The notes below the pieces were generated by a model. That model searched no databases. It was not told where the DNA came from and saw only the letters and a program-made list of their open reading frames with translations. This document shows positions 1 through 7,196 of a stretch of DNA of 34,723 nucleotides, piece after piece. Source of the DNA: DATBLE01 sp046734335 (lineage in GTDB: Bacteria; Actinomycetota; Thermoleophilia; Gaiellales; Gaiellaceae); NCBI GenBank assembly GCA_046734335.1, contig JBKPRA010000123.1:1-34723 (forward strand). The letters run 5' to 3'. A program made the position numbers and the translations under genes. Within the stretch, counting starts at the first letter, position 1. The number at the start of each line of letters is the position of its first letter.

Positions 1-1
1 C

Positions 2-1003
2 ATCGACCTCCGTCCTGCCTTCGGGGCCACCCTCATTCGGCGCCGAAGCCGGCTTCGAATTGTGGTTCTGGCGACGATGAGCGTGTGGTTCGCCTGGACG
101 GTCGCCAATCTGCCGCCGCTTGACGGGCCGGACAGCGAGGCGGCCACGAACCGCCTTCTGACCGTGATCGCGATTCTGGGCACGATCGTTTACGCGGTCG
201 CTGCGGTTCGATATTGGCGCATCTTTCGAGATCGGCGGAACCTACTGCCGGCGGCTGTGATCGCCTGCTACGTCCTGCTGTCCGAGGCCATGATCGGCGT
301 GGCGCTCACGGGCGAGCGGAAATGGCACGCGAGCTGGTGGGAATGGCACGGACTCATCGTCACGGCGTATCTGATCGTCGGTCTCGCCGCTCGTCGGGAG
401 TGGAGTGAGGAACGCTTTCGTCGGCTCTACCTGCCGACCACTCGGGAGCGCTACCAGAACGTGAGTGTCCTCTTTGCCGATCTCGTCGGGTTCACCGGTT
501 TCGCGGAACGCTCCTCACCGGCCGCTGCTGCCGCGGTGCTCGACGCGTACTGGGGCGTTGCGGCGCCTCTGATCACGCGTCGGTTCGGTGGGGAGGTGGA
601 AAAGTTCATCGGCGACGGCGTGGTGGCCACGTTCAACAACCGCGGTGACCAACCCGACCACGCGCTGCGGGCGTCGTGTGCTGCTTTGACTCTGCAGCGC
701 GAAATCGCCGCCCTCGCCGAGCGACATCCCGACTGGCCGCCGATGCGTATCGGGATAAACAGCGGCCAGGTTCTGGTCCGAGAGATCGGAAGCGATGGTC
801 ATATCGCCTATCCGTCCGTGGGAGATCCGGTCAACACGGCTGCACGCCTCGAGACTCTCGCCCCCGTCGGCGGGGTCTTGGTTGGTTCGGCGACGTACGA
901 GCAACTTCCGCCCGGAACGGTCGCCGAGAAACGCACCGCCCTTCACATGAAGGGCAAGAACGCCGCGGTCGACGCGTACGTCCTGCACGCGGTGCCCTGC
1001 TGA
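2..1003 (+). CDS. Membrane-anchored class III adenylate cyclase (5' end outside window)
   Basis: The C-terminal half is a class III nucleotide cyclase domain that would make cAMP from ATP at the inner face of the membrane. Visible motifs are FADLVGFT (first metal Asp), EKFIGDGVVATF (second metal Asp, with the Lys of the purine pocket) and VGDPVNTAARLE (purine-contacting Asp, then the Asn/Arg pair). The K/D pair favours ATP over GTP. Before it lie about four hydrophobic segments (IVVLATMSVWFAW, LLTVIAILGTIVYAV, LLPAAVIACYVLLSEAM, LIVTAYLIVGLAA). A GTG at 62 could start translation, but the frame is open to the window edge, and the Arg-rich residues just before that GTG look like the cytoplasmic flank of the first membrane segment. 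The gene therefore probably begins upstream. No SD precedes the GTG. The convergent methyltransferase follows after 82 bp. Confidence 0.85.
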   Translation: MDLRPAFGATLIRRRSRLRIVVLATMSVWFAWTVANLPPLDGPDSEAATNRLLTVIAILGTIVYAVAAVRYWRIFRDRRNLLPAAVIACYVLLSEAMIGVALTGERKWHASWWEWHGLIVTAYLIVGLAARREWSEERFRRLYLPTTRERYQNVSVLFADLVGFTGFAERSSPAAAAAVLDAYWGVAAPLITRRFGGEVEKFIGDGVVATFNNRGDQPDHALRASCAALTLQREIAALAERHPDWPPMRIGINSGQVLVREIGSDGHIAYPSVGDPVNTAARLETLAPVGGVLVGSATYEQLPPGTVAEKRTALHMKGKNAAVDAYVLHAVPC

Positions 1004-1085
1004 GGTCACGGTCCCCTTGGCCGTCGGTCGAGTAGGGGCCGGGCTTCGAAGGCACCCACCCCTTCTGCTGATCGAGACGTTCCCC

Positions 1086-2099
1086 TCACTTGGTTGCAAT
1101 GACCATTGAGTCGGGCCCGATCAGGTGCTCGGTGCGGGTGCTCGTGAACCCTGCCTCGGTCATCCAACCCATGCAGTCGGCAGCGGTGTAGTCAGAGCCG
1201 CCTTCAGTCTCGATCAGCATGTTGAGGCTCATCAGCAGTCCGAACGCGTTCACTGAGCGGTCGTCATCGATGATCGATTCGTAGATGATGAGCGCCCCGC
1301 CGTCGGGAAGGGCTTCGTACGCTTTGCCGATCAGCTTGCGTTTCTCGTCCTCGTTCCAGTCGTGGAGGATGTGGCCGAGAGTGAGAACATCGACCTGAGG
1401 CAGATCGTCGGCGAAGAAGTTGCCCGGGACGAAGTTCAGCCGTCCTTGCAAGCCGTTTTCTTCAACGTATTCCTCGAAAACAGGGGCCACCTCGGGAAGA
1501 TCGAAGCCCACGCCTGTCAGGTGGGGATTTGCAAGTGCGATCTGCACCGCGAGATCTCCCTGGGCGGTTCCGACATCTCCGAAGGTCGCATAGTCGTGCC
1601 ACGCAAACCGCGTGGCAATTACCGAGTTGGCCCCATGGCTGAGGCCAGTCATCGCCGCCAGAAACTGCTTCAGGCGAGCCGGATCCGCGTACAGCGCCTC
1701 GAAAAACGGCGTGTCCCCGTACTTGGCCTCGTTCTGGACGCGCCCGGTCCGGAGCGCCTCTGTGAGATCGCCCCAGAAGCCGTACAGCCGGTGATTCGCC
1801 ATCTCGAGAACCCCACCGATATAGGAGGGCTTCCGCTTGTCGAGGAACAGATCCGAGGCTGGCGTGTTGGAATACGTGGCTCCGCGCCGTTCGAGGAAGC
1901 CTAGTGCGACGAGCGCGTCGAAGAAGTCCCGCGCCGAGCGTACGTGGAGACCCAGTCGTGTCCGCAGGGCCTCGGCATCCTCGGGGTGCTTCGCGAGTTC
2001 GGTAAACAACTCCAATTCCACGGCTGTCAGGAGAGTCTTCGACGCCCAGAAACCGAGGCCGACCTGCATGATCTGATCAGGCGTGGCTTGCTCGCTCAC
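1086..2099 (-). CDS. SAM-dependent O-methyltransferase, acetylserotonin/hydroxyindole O-methyltransferase-like
   Basis: The product has 337 residues. An N-terminal winged-helix dimerisation domain (about 15-90) is followed by a Rossmann methyltransferase domain (about 100-337), the layout of plant-type and actinobacterial small-molecule O-methyltransferases. The SAM loop is GDVGTAQGD (about 174-182), a departure from the usual DVGGGxG. An acidic ribose-binding residue sits at GFDLPEV, and the catalytic His-Asp pair is in GHILHDWNE (about 243-250). The GTG start is supported by GAGGAG six bases upstream. No biosynthetic cluster surrounds it, so the substrate cannot be inferred; a stand-alone phenolic or ketone methyltransferase is the safest call. 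Confidence 0.85.
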   Translation of the reverse strand: MSEQATPDQIMQVGLGFWASKTLLTAVELELFTELAKHPEDAEALRTRLGLHVRSARDFFDALVALGFLERRGATYSNTPASDLFLDKRKPSYIGGVLEMANHRLYGFWGDLTEALRTGRVQNEAKYGDTPFFEALYADPARLKQFLAAMTGLSHGANSVIATRFAWHDYATFGDVGTAQGDLAVQIALANPHLTGVGFDLPEVAPVFEEYVEENGLQGRLNFVPGNFFADDLPQVDVLTLGHILHDWNEDEKRKLIGKAYEALPDGGALIIYESIIDDDRSVNAFGLLMSLNMLIETEGGSDYTAADCMGWMTEAGFTSTRTEHLIGPDSMVIATK

Positions 2100-2281
2100 G
2101 GATAGCTCCTCTTCTGGAAAGGCCTAGCGCAAACCATCCGGTTCAGCGCCGTCGAGCACAAGCCCCCTGCCTCCCTTTCCCGGTTTGGAAGGCCGCCAGT
2201 TTCTCGCCTCCGCCCAGGCAGAGTCAAGGCTGGGTATGCCCACGATCGATGTTCGTTGCTCAGTCGCGCGGCAAGTCGAAA

Positions 2282-2305
2282 AAAGGCCCTGTCTGCAGGG
2301 CCTTT
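2282..2305 (-). terminator. Rho-independent terminator downstream of the partial tRNA copy
   Basis: A perfect 9-bp stem (AAAGGCCCT / AGGGCCTTT) with a 6-nt loop is followed on the minus strand by a run of T (TTTTTTCGAC). It sits immediately 3' of the truncated tRNA-Gly copy, exactly where a tRNA terminator would be. It may be the original terminator of the tRNA before the element inserted. Confidence 0.75.
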
Positions 2306-2308
2306 CAG

Positions 2309-2359
2309 GTGAGCGGGGGACGGGGCTCGAACCCGCGACCCTCAGCTCGGGAAGCTGAT
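2309..2359 (-). repeat. Partial tRNA-Gly 3' half, probable attachment-site remnant
   Basis: These 51 bases match positions 3547-3597 with only two differences. They cover the anticodon arm, T arm, 3' acceptor strand and four bases past the tRNA end. The D arm and 5' acceptor strand are missing, so it cannot be a working tRNA. Direct duplication of a tRNA 3' end is the usual result of tyrosine-integrase insertion. A decayed tandem tRNA duplicate is the alternative. Confidence 0.7.
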
Positions 2360-2476
2360 CCGCCCCGTATCCACCGTGTTCACCCGTGTTTCCACATGTC
2401 CACTTTCCGGCCTGATCTAGCGGTTTGCGGGGAAGCACGCACGGCGGCTGTTCGGGCGTTTCGACGGGTGGTGATA

Positions 2477-2492
2477 GCACCTGAGTAGCACC
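2477..2492. repeat. Left copy of 16-bp motif GCACCTGAGTAGCACC
   Basis: It is identical to 3474-3489. Read on the minus strand this copy is GGTGCTA-CTCA-GGTGCTA, a tandem heptamer. The two copies lie near opposite ends of the interval bounded by the tRNA repeats and have the same orientation, which would suit integrase arm-type sites. That role is inference. Confidence 0.4.
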
Positions 2493-3342
2493 GTCAGCCG
2501 ATTCCGGGGCGCGGGTGCCTGGGTGAGAGTGGCCCGCCCAGACAAAGGGGGTTGCCCTGACCGGCCGCAGCAGGCACCCGCATCGCCGACTATCTCGAAC
2601 TCGTGCCGCTCCTGCACGGGGTGTCGCTGGACACGGTACTTCGGAGCCGGAGTTTCCGAAGCGGCGAGCAGGGAAAATTCGATCCCGGCTTCGCAGATGG
2701 GGGGGTCACGCGAAGTAGGGAGAGAAGTGGGGAGAGAGGCGGAGGGCGCTGGTGGCAGCGTCTTCCGACCTTTCCCAGTAGGCGCGCTTCCTCCGAGTCG
2801 GGACGGCCTAGACGCGATATGAGGCGGGCGCCTGGATCGAAACAGCCGCCCAGGCTGGGAGAGAGAGTGGCCCTGACGGCCCAGCAGACACCCGCCCGGG
2901 TCGCAATATCCCGCAACGACCGGACGGTGAAAACATTCGCCGCTATCCCGGCGAGTGCCACCCATCGAACTCTCGCGCTTCGAGCGGCTGCGCCGCACGC
3001 AGAAGCAGGACGCTTCGAAGGGTAGTCATCCTCGGCCGCCATTGACAGCACAAGGAGCCGCACGCACCGTGAGAGAACGGCTTCTCCTGGGCAGAGATGG
3101 CCAACGAAGGCTCGGCAGATGGGCGGGCGACGGCCTTCTTCCTTTCCAGCCCAGCCCCCCGCTGCATCGTTCCTCAACACGTCTCGGCGCGAAGAGGCGT
3201 AGGGTCGTCCGGCGGCCCCCAGACGTGGGCGGCCCACTGAGGCCCGGCCCCCAGCTGGGCCTCATCTTCAAGCCTCCACAGCCAGCACCGACCCGGGATT
3301 CGCATGCCCAGCGGCCGGGTACAAGGCTGACGTGGGGAACAT

Positions 3343-3376
3343 GAAGGGCCGGGCGGCTTCCCGGCCCTTCGCTTTT
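3343..3376 (+). terminator. Plus-strand intrinsic terminator without an assigned gene
   Basis: An 11-bp stem (GAAGGGCCGGG / CCCGGCCCTTC, loop of 6) is followed on the plus strand by GCTTTTC. The opposite strand has no T run. No plus-strand gene can be recognised upstream, so it may end an unannotated RNA or a decayed transcript of the element. Confidence 0.6.
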
Positions 3377-3473
3377 CAGGCCCTGGGCAAGCCAGGCCAT
3401 CGCGGGAGTCTAGTGGGCTGGGCGGCTCAATGAAAAGTCCCCGAAGTCACACCCGCTGACCTGCCGGGGTGTC

Positions 3474-3489
3474 GCACCTGAGTAGCACC
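3474..3489. repeat. Right copy of 16-bp motif GCACCTGAGTAGCACC
   Basis: Same orientation as the copy at 2477-2492. It lies about 60 bp inside the right tRNA repeat. On the minus strand it reads GGTGCTA-CTCA-GGTGCGA, so its second heptamer differs by one base from the left copy. Confidence 0.4.
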
Positions 3490-3520
3490 AGCTATCGGAT
3501 GCACTCGACCGATACAGCAG

Positions 3521-3543
3521 AAAGCCCCGATTTCCGGGGCTTT
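3521..3543 (-). terminator. Terminator of tRNA-Gly
   Basis: A 9-bp stem (AAAGCCCCG / CGGGGCTTT, 5-nt loop) lies 6 bases past the tRNA 3' end, with a short T run on the minus strand. Its sequence differs from the terminator behind the partial copy, as expected if the element brought a replacement 3' flank. Confidence 0.65.
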
Positions 3544-3549
3544 CATGTG

Positions 3550-3622
3550 AGCGGGGGACGGGGTTCGAACCCGCGACCCTCAGCTTGGGAAGCTGATGCT
3601 CTACCAACTGAGCTACCCCCGC
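3550..3622 (-). tRNA. tRNA-Gly (anticodon CCC)
   Basis: The 73-nt cloverleaf is complete: acceptor GCGGGGG/CCCCCGC, D arm GCTC-AGTTGGTA-GAGC, anticodon arm TCAGC-TTCCCAA-GCTGA with CCC in the loop, variable loop GGGTC, and T arm GCGGG-TTCGAAC-CCCGT. The discriminator base is T and CCA is not encoded. It reads GGG glycine codons. Its 3' half is duplicated at 2309-2359. Confidence 0.95.
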
Positions 3623-3648
3623 GGGCAGGGGCAGTCTAGCGCGAGCCC

Positions 3649-4959
3649 CTAGCCGATTCCGACCTGTACGAGGCGACGCGTGGAAACACCCGAGAGCAGC
3701 CGCTCGCCCGGCTTGCGGGCGCGGACGAAGAAGACGAGAGCCGCCTTGTGCAGCGGCATCAGCCTGGTCGGGAAGAACTGGATCGTCGCCCATCCGTTGC
3801 TGGCGGTGACGACCTCGGGAGCAGCCCGGACCCAGCCGTACGGTACGCCGATCGCGTAGACGACAGCCCCGTGGACAAGGTTCCCGCGGGCGTCGGAGAC
3901 GCGGAAGCGCCCGAGGAACGCCTGCCTCGAGTGGAGGCGGCGCGGGACGAACTGCACTCCCGTGATCACGAGCTGGTTGGGCAGGGACACCTGCTCGACC
4001 CCGATCGAGGCAGGGCCGGCACCGGTGACCACGGCCGTCGGCGCCGACGTGGCCTTGCTCGTTCCGAACTGGTTCCGTGCAAAGACGGTGACCCTGATCC
4101 TGTGGCCGACCTCGGAGGACGACAGCCGCTGCTGCGCCGCCTCGCCGCCGAAGCCGTCGCAGTTGTTGCCGGCCGTGTCGCATCGGTGCCACCGATAGTC
4201 GTAATGGTTGGGGCTGTTGGCCCACGAGCCAACGCCGGCGACGAGCACTTGGCCGTTACGAGCCGTCCCCGCGATCGTCGGCGCCGACGTGTTGGCGGGC
4301 AGCGGGCCGGCTGGGGCCACGACCGCGGTCTGCGCGGACTGCGCTCGCTCATCGCCGAACTGGTTCCGCGCCCTCACCCGCACGCGCATGGTCGCGCCCA
4401 CGTCAGCCCCCGAGAGCGCGTATGTGTTCTTGTCGGGGCCGACACCGTCGCAGTCGTTCCCGGCCGCATTGCACCGGCGCCACTGGTATTCGAACGACGT
4501 CGGGTTGTTGTTCCATCCGCCCGCAGATGCTGTGAGCGTGCTGCCTGCCTTGGCCGTACCGCTGATCGTCGGCAGCGACGTGTTCGCGGGCTCGAGTCCG
4601 CCGGCGACGACCGCGCTCGGCGCCGAGACGGCGTTGGCGGAGCCATCGGTGTTGGACGCGGTCACGGAGACACGCATGCGGCGGTTGGCGTCTCCCTTCT
4701 GCAGCGTGTAGGTCTGGCCGGTCGCGCTGAGGTTGTTGCAGCCGTTCCCATTCTTGTCGCACCGCTGCCAGCGGTACGCGAACGAGATCGGGCTCGAGCC
4801 GGACCAGGTGCCGCTCGCCGCGGTCAGCGTCTCACCGGCACGAGGCGTACCCGAGATGGTCGGCAGCGACGTGTTCGCAGGCGCGGCCAGGCGCGCTCCT
4901 TGCGCAGCGCCGCCCGCGAGGAGCGCGAGCGCCGCCACCACCCCGACGTATCTCCACAT
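3649..4959 (-). CDS. Exported protein with three Cys-paired Ig-like repeats
   Basis: A signal peptide (WRYVGVVAALALLAGGAAQGA) precedes three homologous repeats of about 90 residues. Each begins P-x-NTS-x-PTI-x-GT, continues with G-x-LxAxxGxW and a YxWxRC(D/N)-x-x-GN-x-C segment, and ends with an RxRVxAxNxxG strand. The two cysteines in each repeat probably form a disulfide outside the cell. A fourth, different C-terminal domain of about 125 residues (from VEQVSLPNQLVITGVQF) is beta-rich and ends in a basic tail. Such repeats are common in surface proteins of Thermoleophilia. No enzyme motif is seen, so a structural or adhesive role is inferred. The start is uncertain: ATG at 4959 fits the signal peptide best, GTG at 4980 or 4977 would add seven or six residues, and the frame stays open to a TTG at 5010. 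None has a well-placed SD. Confidence 0.75.
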   Translation of the reverse strand: MWRYVGVVAALALLAGGAAQGARLAAPANTSLPTISGTPRAGETLTAASGTWSGSSPISFAYRWQRCDKNGNGCNNLSATGQTYTLQKGDANRRMRVSVTASNTDGSANAVSAPSAVVAGGLEPANTSLPTISGTAKAGSTLTASAGGWNNNPTSFEYQWRRCNAAGNDCDGVGPDKNTYALSGADVGATMRVRVRARNQFGDERAQSAQTAVVAPAGPLPANTSAPTIAGTARNGQVLVAGVGSWANSPNHYDYRWHRCDTAGNNCDGFGGEAAQQRLSSSEVGHRIRVTVFARNQFGTSKATSAPTAVVTGAGPASIGVEQVSLPNQLVITGVQFVPRRLHSRQAFLGRFRVSDARGNLVHGAVVYAIGVPYGWVRAAPEVVTASNGWATIQFFPTRLMPLHKAALVFFVRARKPGERLLSGVSTRRLVQVGIG

Positions 4960-5067
4960 CGCACGCCAAGTGTTCACCACGGACGCCGGCCGCGGTGAAC
5001 CTCCAAACAAAATGCTTACCCGGTTTGGAAGCGGGATACTTCAGGTGACACAAGACGAGGAGGAACG

Positions 5068-6090
5068 ATGGGACAGAATCTCGAGGAGACGGCCCGAGCG
5101 CTCGTCGCGCCGGGCAAGGGCATCCTCGCCGCCGACGAGAGCGACGGGACGATCAAGAAGCGTTTCGACTCGATCGGGATCGAGTCCACCGAGGACAACC
5201 GGCGCGCCTACCGCGACATGCTCTTCACGACCGATGGCGCGGCCGAGCACATCAGCGGCGTGATCCTCTACGACGAGACGATCCGCCAGTCGGCCCTCGA
5301 CGGCACACCGTTCTCCAAGCTGCTCGAGAGCCAGGGGGTGATTCCGGGGATCAAGGTCGACAAGGGCGCGAAGGAGCTCGCGCACGCCCCCGGTGAGAAG
5401 ATCACTGAAGGACTCGACGGCCTGCGCGAGCGGCTGGCCGAGTACGTGTCACTCGGCGCCCGCTTCACCAAGTGGCGCGCGGTGATCACGATCGGGCAGG
5501 GCATCCCCAGCGAGTACTGCCTCTGGACGAATGCGCACGCGCTGGCGCGGTACGCGGCGCTCAGCCAGGAGGCCGGCCTCGTACCGATCGTCGAGCCCGA
5601 GGTGCTGATGGACGGCGACCACTCGATCGATACCAGCTTCGACGTGACGTCGAGAACGCTGCACGCGGTCTTCACCGAACTGCGCGACCAGCGCGTCCAC
5701 TTCGAGCAGATGCTCCTGAAGCCGAACATGGTGCTGTCGGGCTACGACGAGACGGGTCGGGCAGGGGTCCAGGAGGTCGCGGAGCAGACCATCCGCTGCT
5801 TCCGTCGGCACGTCCCGGCCGCAGTTCCGGGCATCGTCTTCCTCTCCGGCGGCCAGACGGACGAGGACGCGACCGCGCACCTGAACGCGATGAACGCGAT
5901 GGGCCCGCACCCCTGGGAGCTGTCGTTCTCGTACGGACGGGCGCTTCAGGCGCCGTCGCTGAAGGCGTGGGCGGGTGAATCCGCCAACGTCACCTCGGGC
6001 CAGGCGGCGTACCTACACCGAGCCAAGATGAACGGGCTCGCGAGGTCGGGCAGCTACTCGCCGGACATGGAGCAGGCCGTAACCGCATAA
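5068..6090 (+). CDS. fba: Fructose-bisphosphate aldolase, class I
   Basis: The 340-residue product resembles the eukaryote-like class I aldolases, cleaving fructose-1,6-bisphosphate to dihydroxyacetone phosphate and glyceraldehyde-3-phosphate through a Schiff base. Landmarks are KGILAADES near residue 20, the GVILYDETI strand, and LLKPNMVLSG, whose Lys is the imine-forming residue. SGGQTDEDAT and the FSYGRALQ phosphate-binding region follow. The ATG is preceded by AGGAGG at ideal spacing, in contrast to the leaderless genes nearby. A hairpin terminator lies just downstream. It is separated from the minus-strand glpX only by that terminator, so the two sugar-bisphosphate enzymes sit tail to tail. 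Confidence 0.95.
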   Translation: MGQNLEETARALVAPGKGILAADESDGTIKKRFDSIGIESTEDNRRAYRDMLFTTDGAAEHISGVILYDETIRQSALDGTPFSKLLESQGVIPGIKVDKGAKELAHAPGEKITEGLDGLRERLAEYVSLGARFTKWRAVITIGQGIPSEYCLWTNAHALARYAALSQEAGLVPIVEPEVLMDGDHSIDTSFDVTSRTLHAVFTELRDQRVHFEQMLLKPNMVLSGYDETGRAGVQEVAEQTIRCFRRHVPAAVPGIVFLSGGQTDEDATAHLNAMNAMGPHPWELSFSYGRALQAPSLKAWAGESANVTSGQAAYLHRAKMNGLARSGSYSPDMEQAVTA

Positions 6091-6100
6091 CGGGCATCGA

Positions 6101-6122
6101 GGGACAGGCTCCAGCCTGTCCC
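6101..6122 (+). terminator. Hairpin terminator after fba
   Basis: A perfect inverted repeat (GGGACAGGCT / AGCCTGTCCC) begins 10 bases after the aldolase stop. The T-tract is weak (GGCTTTCC). It could serve both convergent transcripts. Confidence 0.6.
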
Positions 6123-6161
6123 GGCTTTCCGTCGTGGTGACGTGGCTGGGGACAACACGGG

Positions 6162-7166
6162 TTAGGCCGAAGCCTGGCCGTCGCTGTAGCGCTCGCCGGC
6201 GATCTGTTCGAGCTTGCCCCAGCGGTGCGAAGCCTGGACGCGCCGCACCGTTCCCGAGCGAGAGCGCATGACGATCGAGGCCGTCTCGGCGCCCGAGCCC
6301 GTGTAGCGCACGCCGTGGAGGAGCGCCCCGTCCGTGACGCCCGTCGCCGCCACGAACACGTCATCGCCCGCCACCAGGTCGTCGGTCGAGAGCACGCGGT
6401 CGACGTCGTAGCCCGCGTCCAAGAGCTCCTGCCGCTCGCCTTCGTCGCGGGGCCAGAGCTTCCCCTGGATCGCGCCGCCGACACACTTGATCGCGGCCGC
6501 CGAGATCACGCCCTCGGGCGTGCCGCCGACGCCCATCAGCATGTCCACGCCGGTTCCGGGGCGCGATGCTGCGATCGAAGGCGCGACGTCCCCGTCGGTG
6601 ATCAACCGCACCTTTGCCCCGGCCCCGCGCAGGTCGGCAATCAGCTGCTCGTGACGGTCGCGGTCGAGAACGACGACGCTCACGTCCTCCGTGTGCATGC
6701 CCTTCGCCTTCGCCACCCGACGGACGTTCTCGGCCGGGGGTGCCTCGATGTCGATCGCGTCAGCCGCCTCCGGGCCGACCGCGATCTTGTCCATGTACAC
6801 CGCCGGGCCGGGGAAAAACATCGTTCCGCGCTCGGCGAGCGCGATCACGGCGATGGCGTTCGGCATACCGAGCGCCGTCAGGCGGGTGCCTTCGAGCGGG
6901 TCGACGGCGACGTCGACCCCGGGCCCGTTGCCGTTCCCGACCTCCTCCCCGTTGTAGAGCATCGGTGCCTCGTCCTTCTCCCCCTCGCCGATGACGACGA
7001 CGCCGCTCATCGACACGGTGTCGAGCATGAGCCTCATCGCGTCGACCGCCGCCTGGTCCGCCGAGTTCTTGTCGCCGCGCCCGACCCACCGGCCGGCCGC
7101 CATCGCAGCCGCCTCCGTCACCCGGACGAGCTCGAGCGCGAGGTTCCGGTCGGGAGGCTGGCTCAC
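6162..7166 (-). CDS. glpX: Fructose-1,6-bisphosphatase, class II (GlpX)
   Basis: This 334-residue protein hydrolyses fructose-1,6-bisphosphate to fructose-6-phosphate, the committed gluconeogenic step. It is full length and carries the GlpX signatures: GRGDKNSADQAAVDAMR, the metal-binding GEGEKDEAPML, and DVAVDPLEGT. The GTG start has no SD. A TAGGAT hexamer six bases upstream indicates a leaderless transcript. Next to class I fba and near gpmI-tpiA-pgk-gap, it completes a local set for triose to hexose synthesis. argS lies 30 bp upstream on the same strand, but glpX appears to have its own promoter in that gap. Confidence 0.95.
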   Translation of the reverse strand: MSQPPDRNLALELVRVTEAAAMAAGRWVGRGDKNSADQAAVDAMRLMLDTVSMSGVVVIGEGEKDEAPMLYNGEEVGNGNGPGVDVAVDPLEGTRLTALGMPNAIAVIALAERGTMFFPGPAVYMDKIAVGPEAADAIDIEAPPAENVRRVAKAKGMHTEDVSVVVLDRDRHEQLIADLRGAGAKVRLITDGDVAPSIAASRPGTGVDMLMGVGGTPEGVISAAAIKCVGGAIQGKLWPRDEGERQELLDAGYDVDRVLSTDDLVAGDDVFVAATGVTDGALLHGVRYTGSGAETASIVMRSRSGTVRRVQASHRWGKLEQIAGERYSDGQASA

Positions 7167-7172
7167 GCGGGC

Positions 7173-7178
7173 ATCCTA
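7173..7178 (-). promoter_or_regulatory. -10 box of glpX, leaderless type
   Basis: TAGGAT is followed by six bases and then GTG. Transcription starting about 7 nt after the box would begin at the start codon. It falls in the 30-bp gap after argS. Confidence 0.55.
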
Positions 7179-7196
7179 CGCCCGGACCGCCGGCTG

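Larger units (their letters stand above)
2360..3520. other. Geneless stretch between tRNA copy and tRNA, likely integrated-element remnant
   Basis: No open frame here shows a recognisable domain, a convincing start or consistent codon use on either strand. What it does hold: two copies of a GGTGCTA-CTCA-GGTGC-type motif near its two ends; an imperfect 30-bp direct repeat (2551-2581 and 2867-2895); a purine-rich G-run tract at about 2690-2752; and a plus-strand terminator at 3343-3376. The flanks are the tRNA 3'-half repeats. I infer decayed mobile DNA, with no surviving integrase gene that I can see. Confidence 0.5.

Noticed and set aside
2417..2998. A 193-codon frame in the tRNA-bounded interval as an integrase remnant
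   Set aside because: No tyrosine-recombinase motif (R, HxxR, Y) can be seen in it; composition is unstructured.
3190..3376. tmRNA, RNase P RNA or SRP RNA ahead of the plus-strand terminator
   Set aside because: None of their conserved cores can be found; the region only has generic GC hairpins.
3649..5010. The Ig-like repeats as a CRISPR- or transposon-like DNA repeat
   Set aside because: The similarity is at the protein level with diverged codons; it reflects domain duplication.
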